Origin: Pseudomonadota bacterium
GTDB lineage: Bacteria > Pseudomonadota > Gammaproteobacteria > Burkholderiales > Rhodocyclaceae
DNA: 11,344 bases
Assembly: GCA_021811225.1 (NCBI GenBank)
Contig: JAJZPJ010000081.1
Location: 1 to 11,344, forward strand
Reading direction: 5' to 3'
Within the stretch, counting starts at the first letter, position 1. Each line of letters starts with the position of its first letter. This document shows, one piece after another, positions 1 through 7,500 of this stretch. Below the pieces are notes generated by a model, which saw only the letters and a list, made by a program, of their open reading frames with translations, was not told the DNA's origin and made no database searches. The position numbers and the translations under genes are program-made.

Positions 1-2
1 GC

Positions 3-98
3 CACGCCACACGCGCCGCCGAGGCGCTGGGCATCAGTCGCAAGAATCTGTGGGAGAAGATGAAGCGCCACGGCATACAGAGAAAGGGCGAGGAGTGA
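3..98 (+). CDS. C-terminal Fis-type HTH of a sigma-54-dependent response regulator (5' partial)
   Basis: Only the last 31 codons are inside the window, in the frame starting at base 3 and ending at TGA 96-98. The peptide contains AAEALGISRKNLWEKMKRHGI, read here as a Fis-family helix-turn-helix: an Ala-rich first helix, the LGIS turn, then a recognition helix with RKNLWEKMKR. This is the usual C-terminal DNA-binding end of NtrC/ZraR/DctD-type AAA+ activators of sigma-54 promoters. The receiver and AAA+ domains would lie upstream of the window, so the signal it senses cannot be told. It runs toward the metal operon (convergent), so it is not in the same transcript. A link to metal regulation would be a guess. 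Confidence 0.8.
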   Translation, partial: HATRAAEALGISRKNLWEKMKRHGIQRKGEE

Positions 99-259
99 AG
101 ACCGGGCACTCGGGCATTTCACTAGGTTTCAACATGCTGTCTTTGGACTGTGCACTTGCCCTGTTGATTTCCATAATATGCCGCCCAAATGCGTCACGCT
201 GCGCATTCAGGCGTCACGCTGCGCATTCAGCCCTGCGCCGAGACAGAATATGGCAATCT
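99..259. other. Convergent intergenic gap
   Basis: Non-coding space between the regulator stop and the end of the minus-strand cluster. It is more AT-rich than its flanks and contains the 20-bp tandem duplication at 191-230. I see no convincing rho-independent terminator (no stable GC stem followed by a T-run) on either strand, although a bidirectional terminator would be expected between convergent genes. Confidence 0.5.
191..230. repeat. Perfect 20-bp tandem duplication
   Basis: The unit GCGTCACGCTGCGCATTCAG occurs twice back to back (191-210 and 211-230) without mismatch. Flanking bases do not continue the repeat. Two copies only, with no spacers, so it is not CRISPR. It could be a replication-slippage duplication or the trace of a small insertion between convergent genes. 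Confidence 0.9.
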
Positions 260-361
260 TCACAGCAGGTTCAGGATCAGCGACAGCTCGTCCTGGCCGA
301 GGTCGCTCAGGTCGAAACTTATGCCGTTGGGTAATTTGAAATGGACGGTGTTTGCGGCCAA
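260..361 (-). CDS. Possible 33-aa small ORF, in frame after the SHOCT gene stop
   Basis: Reading on the minus strand from TTG at 361 gives 33 codons to TGA at 262-260. The peptide alternates beta-like residues (NTVHFKLPNGISFDL) with a short amphipathic helix (DELSLILNLL), so it looks like protein rather than noise. It lies in the same frame as the SHOCT protein, four codons after that gene's TGA. It could therefore be a separate small gene, a readthrough extension, or the remnant of a once longer C-terminus. There is no clear Shine-Dalgarno sequence before the TTG. No family recognised. Low confidence. Confidence 0.22.
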   Translation of the reverse strand: MAANTVHFKLPNGISFDLSDLGQDELSLILNLL

Positions 362-370
362 TGAGCACGG

Positions 371-619
371 TCAGGCAAGATCGCGCTTTTTCTGCTCGAA
401 CTCTTCCTTCTCGATCTCGCCGCGGGCGTGGCGCTCCTTAAGGATATCCAGCGCCGTCTTCTCCTGGCGCCGCTCGGCGGCGGCTGTGCCCGATCCCCAG
501 GTGCCCTTCACCAGCGCGACGATCCCGATGATCAGAAAAAGCCAGAACAGCGCCATGCCGAGCATGCCGAAGCCCATCCCTCCCCAACCGCCGTGATAGT
601 TGCCCATATAGCCCCACAT
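371..619 (-). CDS. Small SHOCT-domain membrane protein with Met/Gly/His-rich N-terminus
   Basis: 82-aa protein. Residues 1-21 are rich in Gly, Met, Trp and Tyr with one His (MWGYMGNYHGGWGGMGFGML). Residues about 22-39 form one hydrophobic membrane helix. Residues 55-81 match the SHOCT domain (LDILKERHARGEIEKEEFEQ), a short oligomerisation-type domain seen at the C-terminus of many small bacterial membrane proteins, often beside copper ATPase genes. The start is supported by AGGAGA at 626-631, 6 nt before the ATG. The gene follows copA by 51 bp on the same strand and is probably the last gene of the operon. A copper-related role is inferred from context and the Met/His-rich head; the biochemical function of such proteins is not established to my knowledge. 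Confidence 0.85.
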   Translation of the reverse strand: MWGYMGNYHGGWGGMGFGMLGMALFWLFLIIGIVALVKGTWGSGTAAAERRQEKTALDILKERHARGEIEKEEFEQKKRDLA

Positions 620-670
620 TGTCGTTCTCCTCGTCCGAAAGAAACCGTCTGCTGCATCCTGCCCTCGCGC

Positions 671-3031
671 TCACAGTTCGGTGCGGTTGAGGCGCAGCGC
701 ATTGCTCACCACCGAGACCGAGCTGAAACTCATGGCCGCCGCCGCAATGATCGGTGACAGCAGCAGCCCGAAGAAAGGATACAGCACGCCCGCCGCCAGC
801 GGCACGCCCAGCACGTTGTAGATGAAGGCGAAGAACAGGTTCTGACGGATATTGCGCAGCGTCGCGCGGCTCAGGCGCCGGGCGCGCACGATGCCGCGCA
901 GATCGCCCTTGACCAGGGTCACGCCCGCGCTCTCCATCGCCACGTCGGTGCCGGTGCCCATGGCGATGCCGACCTGGGCCTGAGCCAGCGCCGGCGCATC
1001 GTTGATGCCGTCGCCCGCCATCGCCACGATGCGGCCCTCGGCTTGCAGTTTCTTGATGAGTTCCACCTTCTGCTCCGGCAGCACGCCGGCGATGACCCGG
1101 TCGATGCCCAGCCTCTTCGCCACCGCATCGGCCGTGGCCTGGCTGTCGCCGGTCAGCATGACGATCTGCATTCCTTCCGCGTGCAACTGGCGGATCGCTG
1201 CCGCCGTCGTCTCCTTGATCGGGTCGGCCACGCCGATTAGTCCTGCGGGTCTGCCATCGATCGCGACGAACATCACCGTCTGTCCCTCGTTGCGCATCGC
1301 CTCGGCCTGCGTCGCGAGTTTGTCGAACTGCAGGCTCAGGGATTCCAGCAGCTTGCTGTTGCCGATCGCCACCTGCCGCCCGTCGATGCGTCCGGTGACA
1401 CCCTTGCCGGTGTGCGATGCGAACTCGGCAACCGGCAGCAGGACGAGCCCCTTTGCCTGGGCGCCGGCGATGATGGCCGCCGCCAGAGGATGTTCGCTGG
1501 CGCGTTCGAGACTGGCGCCGAGTTTCAGGATCTCTTCCTCGGCGAAGCCGTTTGCCGCCACCACCGTCGTGAGTTGCGGCTTGCCGACGGTCAGGGTGCC
1601 GGTCTTGTCGGTCACCAGGGTATCCACCTGCTCCAGGATTTCCAGCGCCTCCGCGTTCTTGATCAGGACGCCGGCCATGGCGCCGCGGCCGGTGCCGACC
1701 ATGATCGCCATCGGCGTCGCCAACCCCAACGCGCAGGGGCAGGCGATGATCAGCACCGAGACGGCGTTGATCAGGGCGTGCGCCAGGCGCGGCTCCGGCC
1801 CCCACAGGCCCCAGACGACCAGGGTTGCCAGCGCCGCCAGGATCACCGCGGGGACGAACCAGCCGGCGACGGTATCGGCCAGGCGCTGGATCGGTGCCCG
1901 GCTGCGCTGCGCCTCGGAAACCATGTGCACGATCTGGGCCAGCAGGGTATCGGCGCCGACCCGTTCGGCGCGCATCAGCAGGCTGCCGGTGCCGTTGACC
2001 GTGGCGCCGATGACGCGGTCGCCGGGGTATTTTTCCGCCGGTATCGGTTCGCCCGTCACCATCGCTTCATCCACCGAACTGGCGCCGTCGGTGACCACGC
2101 CATCGACCGGGACCTTCTCGCCCGGCCGCACGCGCAGCACGTCGCCCGGCTGCACCTGCTCCAGCGGCAGGTCCTCCTCGACTCCATTCTCGCGCACGAT
2201 GCGTGCGGTCTTGGGCGCGAGACCGAGCAGCATCTTGATGGCCGCGCTGGTGCGGCTGCGGGCGCGCAGTTCCATCACCTGACCGAGCAGCACCAGCGCC
2301 GTGATCACCGCCGCCGCCTCGAAATAGACCGGTACCGTGCCGTCCGCCATGAGCACGCCCGGAGGAAACAGCCCGGGCGCGAGCAGGCCCACGGTGCTGT
2401 AGCTCCATGCCACGCCGACGCCCAGCCCGATCAGCGTGAACATGTTGAGATGGCGGTTCACCACCGACTGCCAGCCCCTGACGAAGAAGGGCCAACCACC
2501 CCACAGCGCCACCGGCGTGGCGAGCGCGAATTCGAGCCACTGCAGCGACCGCGGCGACATGAGTCGGCCGACCACACCAGGCAGCAGATCCGCTCCCATC
2601 GCCAGGACGAATACCGGCAGCGCCAGCAGCGTACTCACCCAGAAGCGCCGCGTCATGTCGTTAAGCTCAGCGTTGTCCTCTGCGGCGGCCGGTGCGTTGC
2701 GCGGCTCCAGCGCCATGCCGCATTTCGGGCAGTTGCCCGGGCCCGGCTGACGGATTTCCGGATGCATGGGACAGGTATAGGCGCGCTCGGTTCGAGATGG
2801 TGCCGACGAACTCGGCTGTCGATGAGAGGGATGGTCCGGCCCGGTTGTGCCAAGATCTGTGTCGCCTCGCTTGGCATACGCCGCCGGATCATGCTCGAAC
2901 TTCGCCTGGCAACTGGCTGAGCAGAAATAGTAGACCTTGCCTTCGAAGACGGCTTGCGTGGTGGCGGCTTGCGGCTTTACCGTCATGCCGCACACCGGAT
3001 CGATCGCGGTGGACTCCATCTTCATGTTCAT
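671..3031 (-). CDS. copA: Cu(I)-type P1B ATPase with YHS and heavy-metal-binding N-terminal domains
   Basis: 786-aa heavy-metal-translocating P-type ATPase, expected to export Cu(I) (possibly Ag(I)) from cytoplasm to periplasm. Order from the N-terminus: YHS domain about 9-53 (DPVCGM at 11-16, FCSASC at 36-41); a heavy-metal-binding domain with CPMHPEI (87-93) and CPKCGM (101-106); membrane helices; actuator loop TGEP (326-329); CPC transport motif (431-433); phosphorylation site DKTGTLT (475-481, D475); SEHPL (512-516); TGDS (627-630); GDGINDAPAL (673-682). The last helices carry YN (738-739) and MSFSSVS (767-773), the signature of Cu(I)/Ag(I) P1B-1 pumps. The usual N-terminal HMA domain with GMxCxxC is absent. 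Length is normal. It follows ccdA after 108 bp and precedes the SHOCT gene. The longer start is given, but ribosome-site spacing favours the ATG two codons in, at 3025. Confidence 0.96.
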   Translation of the reverse strand: MNMKMESTAIDPVCGMTVKPQAATTQAVFEGKVYYFCSASCQAKFEHDPAAYAKRGDTDLGTTGPDHPSHRQPSSSAPSRTERAYTCPMHPEIRQPGPGNCPKCGMALEPRNAPAAAEDNAELNDMTRRFWVSTLLALPVFVLAMGADLLPGVVGRLMSPRSLQWLEFALATPVALWGGWPFFVRGWQSVVNRHLNMFTLIGLGVGVAWSYSTVGLLAPGLFPPGVLMADGTVPVYFEAAAVITALVLLGQVMELRARSRTSAAIKMLLGLAPKTARIVRENGVEEDLPLEQVQPGDVLRVRPGEKVPVDGVVTDGASSVDEAMVTGEPIPAEKYPGDRVIGATVNGTGSLLMRAERVGADTLLAQIVHMVSEAQRSRAPIQRLADTVAGWFVPAVILAALATLVVWGLWGPEPRLAHALINAVSVLIIACPCALGLATPMAIMVGTGRGAMAGVLIKNAEALEILEQVDTLVTDKTGTLTVGKPQLTTVVAANGFAEEEILKLGASLERASEHPLAAAIIAGAQAKGLVLLPVAEFASHTGKGVTGRIDGRQVAIGNSKLLESLSLQFDKLATQAEAMRNEGQTVMFVAIDGRPAGLIGVADPIKETTAAAIRQLHAEGMQIVMLTGDSQATADAVAKRLGIDRVIAGVLPEQKVELIKKLQAEGRIVAMAGDGINDAPALAQAQVGIAMGTGTDVAMESAGVTLVKGDLRGIVRARRLSRATLRNIRQNLFFAFIYNVLGVPLAAGVLYPFFGLLLSPIIAAAAMSFSSVSVVSNALRLNRTEL

Positions 3032-3037
3032 TCTCCT
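3032..3037 (-). promoter_or_regulatory. Ribosome binding site of the copper ATPase gene, favouring the second ATG
   Basis: On the minus strand AGGAGA directly abuts the first ATG (3031) and lies 6 nt from the second ATG (3025). Six nucleotides is also the spacing of the same AGGAGA before the SHOCT gene. The mature start is therefore probably MKMESTAIDPVCGM, giving 784 aa. Confidence 0.6.
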
Positions 3038-3139
3038 GTCGCTGTCGATTCTTCAGTGAGGGCTCCGACCGTCATGCATTCGTGATGTCCTACGTTCAAT
3101 TCATAAGTTCGGCGTTTTGGCGAAATTCCATAGGCTGGC

Positions 3140-3883
3140 TCAGCCGATCCGTCCGAGGACGGGAAACATGTCGAGCAACCAGTAGGAAAACCGGGTCAGT
3201 TCGCCCGTAGCCATGGCGATGCCGACCGCCACCATCACCAAGCCGGCGAGGATCTGGAACGGCCGGCCCAGGTGACGCAAGGATTTCAAGCGCAGCAGCA
3301 AAGTCCTCATGAACAGCGCCGCTGCCAGGAAGGGGATGCCCAGGCCCGCGGCATAGACGGCCAGCAGCTTGATCCCGCCGGCGACGGTGGACGTCATCGC
3401 GCTCATGGTCAGGATGGTGCCGAGCACGGGTCCGATGCAGGGCGTCCAGCCGAAGCCGAAAGCCAGCCCGAGCACGTAGGCGGCGCCGGGGTGGCCACCG
3501 CGCAGCCGCGGGTGGATGCGCCAGTCCTGGTGGATCCAGCGCACGTGACGGGCGAGCCCGAGCATGAACAGACCGAAGCCGATGACGATGATGCCGCCCA
3601 CCAGATTCAGTTCGCTGCGATGGCTCAGCAATAAGCGTCCGAGCACCGTGGCGCTGGCGCCGAAGGCGAGGAACACCGTCGAGAAGCCGAGCACGAAGAA
3701 CAGGCTCAGCCACATCGCCTGCAGCCGCTCGCGCAGCCCGGGATCGCCCTCGCGGTCGTGAAAGGAGTGCCCCGCAATATAGGAAATATAGCCGGGCACC
3801 ACGGGCAGCACGCAGGGCGAGAGAAAGGACACTACGCCGGCGGCGAAGACCGCGGCCAGCCCCAAGGTCGAAGGCGCAATCAT
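3140..3883 (-). CDS. ccdA: CcdA/DsbD-like thiol-disulfide transmembrane reductant conduit
   Basis: 247-aa polytopic membrane protein of the CcdA (DsbD transmembrane domain) family, which passes electrons from cytoplasmic thioredoxin to periplasmic thiol proteins. Two family motifs, each with one conserved Cys, are visible: SPCVLPVVPGY (22-32, C24) and GFGWTPCIGPVLG (143-155, C149). About six hydrophobic segments fit the family. A His/Arg-rich stretch at 112-131 (RHVRWIHQDWRIHPRLRGGH) lies in the central loop before the second Cys motif. The start is supported by GGGAGG a few bases upstream, and the ATG shares ATGA with the stop of the preceding small ORF. No thioredoxin-fold partner is encoded here. 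Between an RND system and a Cu(I) ATPase, it probably keeps metal-handling or cytochrome Cys residues reduced; this role is inference. Confidence 0.9.
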   Translation of the reverse strand: MIAPSTLGLAAVFAAGVVSFLSPCVLPVVPGYISYIAGHSFHDREGDPGLRERLQAMWLSLFFVLGFSTVFLAFGASATVLGRLLLSHRSELNLVGGIIVIGFGLFMLGLARHVRWIHQDWRIHPRLRGGHPGAAYVLGLAFGFGWTPCIGPVLGTILTMSAMTSTVAGGIKLLAVYAAGLGIPFLAAALFMRTLLLRLKSLRHLGRPFQILAGLVMVAVGIAMATGELTRFSYWLLDMFPVLGRIG

Positions 3884-4068
3884 ATGGACCGCCTCCCTGA
3901 CTTGCTCCCGGCCGGAATCGTTTGGCTCATTTTTTCTGCCTTCCCAATAACATGATCGATCGCCGAAACCAGGGCGTCGGCACCGAGCGCACCGGCGGTC
4001 ACTTCAGTGGCGTCGTTACGTCTGTTGCCGCTGGAGCACGTGAACTCGACTTCGATTTTCCCCACCAT
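3880..4068 (-). CDS. Small hypothetical protein translationally coupled to ccdA
   Basis: 62-aa ORF from ATG at 4068. A longer 73-aa form could start at TTG 4101, just after an in-frame TGA. The peptide begins MVGKIEVEFTCSSGNRR, a beta strand with one Cys at residue 11, followed by a helix-like part (GALGADALVSAIDHVIGKAEKM) and a basic tail (GSKSGRRSI). Its TGA overlaps the ccdA ATG as ATGA, and the ccdA ribosome site lies inside its last codons, which suggests translational coupling. Codon use is ordinary for the neighbourhood. It has no signal peptide or membrane helix, so it is probably cytoplasmic. There is no good Shine-Dalgarno sequence for either start. I do not recognise a family. Confidence 0.45.
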   Translation of the reverse strand: MVGKIEVEFTCSSGNRRNDATEVTAGALGADALVSAIDHVIGKAEKMSQTIPAGSKSGRRSI

Positions 4069-4131
4069 GCCGCGACTGCTATGAAAAATAGAGAGCCTCA
4101 ACTTTCAATGTTCCATTGCTTCTGAAACCCC

Positions 4132-4548
4132 TCACTCATTAGCCCGAATTCCCTTCAAAATCCCTTTCAATTTCCTCAAATTCGATGCTGCAGCCGCCTT
4201 GTCCTTCGCATCGCCTGCGGCATCCAGTCGTTCCGCCAGGGTGGCAACGTACTTGCCGGAGGTTTTGATTTGCGCCATTTTTCCGGCGGGCAAAGAACCT
4301 GAATGACTGGGCAATGCCGCCACCAGATCGCGGATCGCGAATGCGTGATGGTGCAGTTCCTCAAGCTTGCCGGTTTGCATCAGCGTGTCCAAGATTGCGG
4401 TTTCTTTATCTATCGCTTGCCAGATGGCGGTGCTGGTCGCCGGTATCTGTACCGGGGTCGCTTCGCTGGCGTGCGCCGGCAGAGCGACGGTTGCGGTGGC
4501 GAGCAGGGTGGCGGTCAGTGCTGCGGCGAGGGTTAGCTTGAGGTTCAT
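4132..4548 (-). CDS. Secreted helical protein of unknown family, coupled to the RND pump gene
   Basis: 138-aa protein with a clear Sec signal peptide (MNLKLTLAAALTATLLATA, predicted cleavage after AHA at 25-27). The mature part of about 110 residues is nearly all helical by composition: WQAIDKETAILDTLMQTG, then KLEELHHHAFAIRDLVAALP, then a lysine-rich final helix (LRKLKGILKGIRA). This would suit a small periplasmic helical bundle. Possible metal ligands are His66-68, His82, Met57 and Met91; there is no Cys. Its ATG overlaps the stop of the RND gene as ATGA, with GGAGA at 4556-4560, 7 nt upstream, inside the RND gene. The coupling suggests production in step with the pump, possibly as a periplasmic metal carrier or adaptor helper. 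It lacks CusF-like features. Function unknown. Confidence 0.85.
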   Translation of the reverse strand: MNLKLTLAAALTATLLATATVALPAHASEATPVQIPATSTAIWQAIDKETAILDTLMQTGKLEELHHHAFAIRDLVAALPSHSGSLPAGKMAQIKTSGKYVATLAERLDAAGDAKDKAAAASNLRKLKGILKGIRANE

Positions 4549-7500
4549 GACGCTTTCTCCATGGACAAGGTTGAATGGCGGTGCTGACGCTGTTCGCGCC
4601 AGCGCTCGATGCGCTGGTACACCGTCGGCACGACGATCATGTTGAGGAAGGTGGAACTCACCAGACCGCCCAATACCACCTGGGCCAGCGGCTGCTCCAG
4701 TTCCTTGCCGACGGGCGAACCCCACAACAGCGGGATCAGTCCCAATGCCGCGGTGGCCGCGGTCATCAAGACGGGCACCAGGCGGTCGAGGGTGCCTTGC
4801 ACCACGACTTCCTGCAACGGCTTCCCTTCCTTGCGCAACTGGTTGTAATGGGTGACCAGGATGATGCCGTTGCGGGTGGCGATGCCAAACAGCGTGATGA
4901 AGCCGATCACCGCGGCCACGCTCAGGTTCGCTCCCGCGAGATAGAGCGCGACGATGCCGCCGATCATCGCCAGTGGCAGATTGAACAGCACCAGCAGGGC
5001 CTCGCGGAAGCTGCCGAAGACCTTGTAGAGCAGGATCACCGCGCCGAGCAGGGCCAGGGCGCCGAAGCGCAGCAGCGTCTGGTTGGCTTGGCGCTGGCTC
5101 TCGAACTGGCCGCCGTATTCGATGTGGTAGCCCGAGGGCAGTTTGACCCGGGCGTCGATACGGGACTGCGTGTCCCGGATGACGCTCGCCAAATCCCGCC
5201 CCTGCACGTTGAAGGAGACGACGATCAGGCGCTGCACGCTTTCTCGGTTGATCGAATAGGGTTCGTCCTGCACCGTCACGTCGGCCACTTCCCGCAGCGG
5301 TATCTTGGCCCGTCCATCGGGACTGAGGCCGGGCGCATCCACCGGGAGGTCGCGGATCGCGGCGACGCTGTCGCGCGCGGCGGGCGCCAGACGCACGTAA
5401 AGATCGAAGCTGCGGCTGCCCTCCTGCACGCTGGACAAGACCTCCCCGTTCAAGGACAACTGGATGTCCTGCGCGATGTCTCCGACCGCGATGCCGTAAC
5501 GGGCAGCCTTGTTGCGGTCGATCTTGATGGTCACCTGCGGGACGCGGATCTGCTGTTCCAGATTGATATCGACCGCGCCGGGTATGCCGTGCAACAGCCG
5601 TTGAACCTCCTGTCCCGTTTGATACAGCGTCGCCAGCTTGCTGCCGAATATCTTGATGGCGACCTGGGCGCGCACGCCCGATTGCACCTCGTCCATCCGA
5701 TGCGCGATGAACTGACCGACGTTGAATACGGCGCCCGGTATCCCGGCCAGATCCTGGCGGATTTTCGCGAGCAGGGTGTCCGCGCTCATGGCCGGATTCT
5801 TGGAATAATCGAGTCGCACGTCGAACTCGCTGAAATCGGGCGGCTGCGCATCCTCGTCCAGTTCGGCGCGGCCCGCGCGCTGATCGATCGAGATCACCTG
5901 GGGATACTTGAGCAGATCCCGACGCACCAGGGTGCCCAGGCGCATCGATTCCTGCAGCGAGGTGCCCGGCAGGGTGGTCATGGCGATGATGTAGTTGCCT
6001 TCGCGAAACTCCGGCAGGAAAGACAGGCCGAAATACGGCAGCAAGGCCAGAGACGACGCCAGTGCGACCAGCGACAGCCCGACCACCCACCAGAACTGGC
6101 GCAAGGCCAGGTTCAGCAGGCGCAGGAAATGGCGCTTCAGCCACAGGACGAAGCGGGTCTCCTGTTCGGGGGCGCCCTCCGCCAGGGTGGTGTCTGCCAG
6201 CAACTCGCGGCTTTTCATGGCGTGCAAGGCAGCGTCTTCATGTTCCTTGTTGCGCACCAGCAGCAGATAACAGAGGGCCGGGACCATGGTCACCGCCACC
6301 ACCAGGGAGGCCGTCACCGAAGCGATATAGGCCACACCCAGGGGACTGAAGATGCGCCCGGCCAGTCCTTGCAGGAAAAAGATCGGCAGAAAGATCATGA
6401 TCACGATCAGCGTCGCGTATACCACCGAGTTGAGGATTTCCTGCACCGCGTCGAACACCACCTCGATCGGTGGCGACGAACGTACTGCGTTGCGGTTCAG
6501 GCGCAAGCGCCGCACCACGTTCTCCACGGTGATGATGCCGTTGTCCACCACCTCGCCGATGGCGATCGCCAGCCCGCCCAGGGTCATGGAGTTGATGCCG
6601 ATGCCGAAGGCGTGCATCACCAGGATGCCGCCGACGAAGGAGGCCGGCATCGACAGAAAGGTGATCAAGGAGGCGCGCCAGTTCATCAGGAACACGAACA
6701 ACACGACGATCACGATCAGCGCGCCCTCCAGCAGGGAGACGTTCAGATTGTGGATCGCCGCCTCGATGAAGTTCGCCTGGCGGAATACCTTGGCATTCAT
6801 CTGGACGCCCGCCGGCAATTGCTTCTTTATTTCGGCGAGCGTCGTTTCAACCTTGCGCGTCGTGGTCAGGGTGTCCGCGCCGTAGGCCTTGGAGATGGTT
6901 CCGATCACCGCGGGCTTCATCGCGAAGGCGCCGTCGCCGCGCTTGATCTCGCCGCCGAAGGCGACATCGGCGACGTTGCCGATGGTGATCGGGGCGCCAT
7001 TGCGCATGGTGATCACGGTGCTTTTCAGGTCGTCCAGGGAGCTGATGCGCCCGACGCCGGCGACGATCAATTCCTGACCGGGCCGCTGCAAAAAGGCACC
7101 GGGGACGTTGGTGTTGGACTTCTGCAGGGCCTTGCGCACCTCTTCGGCGCTGATTCCATAGGCGAGCATCCGGTTGGGGTCCAGGCGCACCTGATATTGC
7201 TTGACCTCGCCGCCGATGGAGACCACCGAGGCGATGCCGCCCAGTGCCAGAATGCGCGGGCGGATTTCCCAGTCGGACAGGGTGCGCAGCTTCTCGGGCG
7301 ACAAGGTATCGCTGGTCAGCGCATACTTGATCAGCCAGCCCACCGCCGAGGTGACGGGCAGCATCACCGGCGGCAGGGTTCCCGCCGGAAGCCGGCCGAG
7401 GACGTTCTGGATGCGCTCGTTGACCAGTTGCCGGTCCAGATAGACATCGGTATTGGCGTTGAAGACGACGGTGATCGTCGATAGACCCACGGAGGTGTTG

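Noticed and set aside
191..230. Possible CRISPR repeat
   Set aside because: Two adjacent copies with no spacer, and no cas genes.
438..1805. Minus-strand open frame of about 455 codons overlapping the copA C-terminal half
   Set aside because: It is an Arg/Gly-rich out-of-frame reading of the same strand as copA and the SHOCT gene.
1412..2920. Plus-strand open frame of about 500 codons opposite copA
   Set aside because: Composition is typical of an antisense shadow and it has no recognisable motif; copA occupies the other strand.
4575..7484. Very long plus-strand open frame antisense to the RND gene
   Set aside because: The predicted peptide is rich in His, Gln, Asp and Arg with no domain, as expected opposite a GC-rich gene. 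The minus-strand frame is an unmistakable RND pump.
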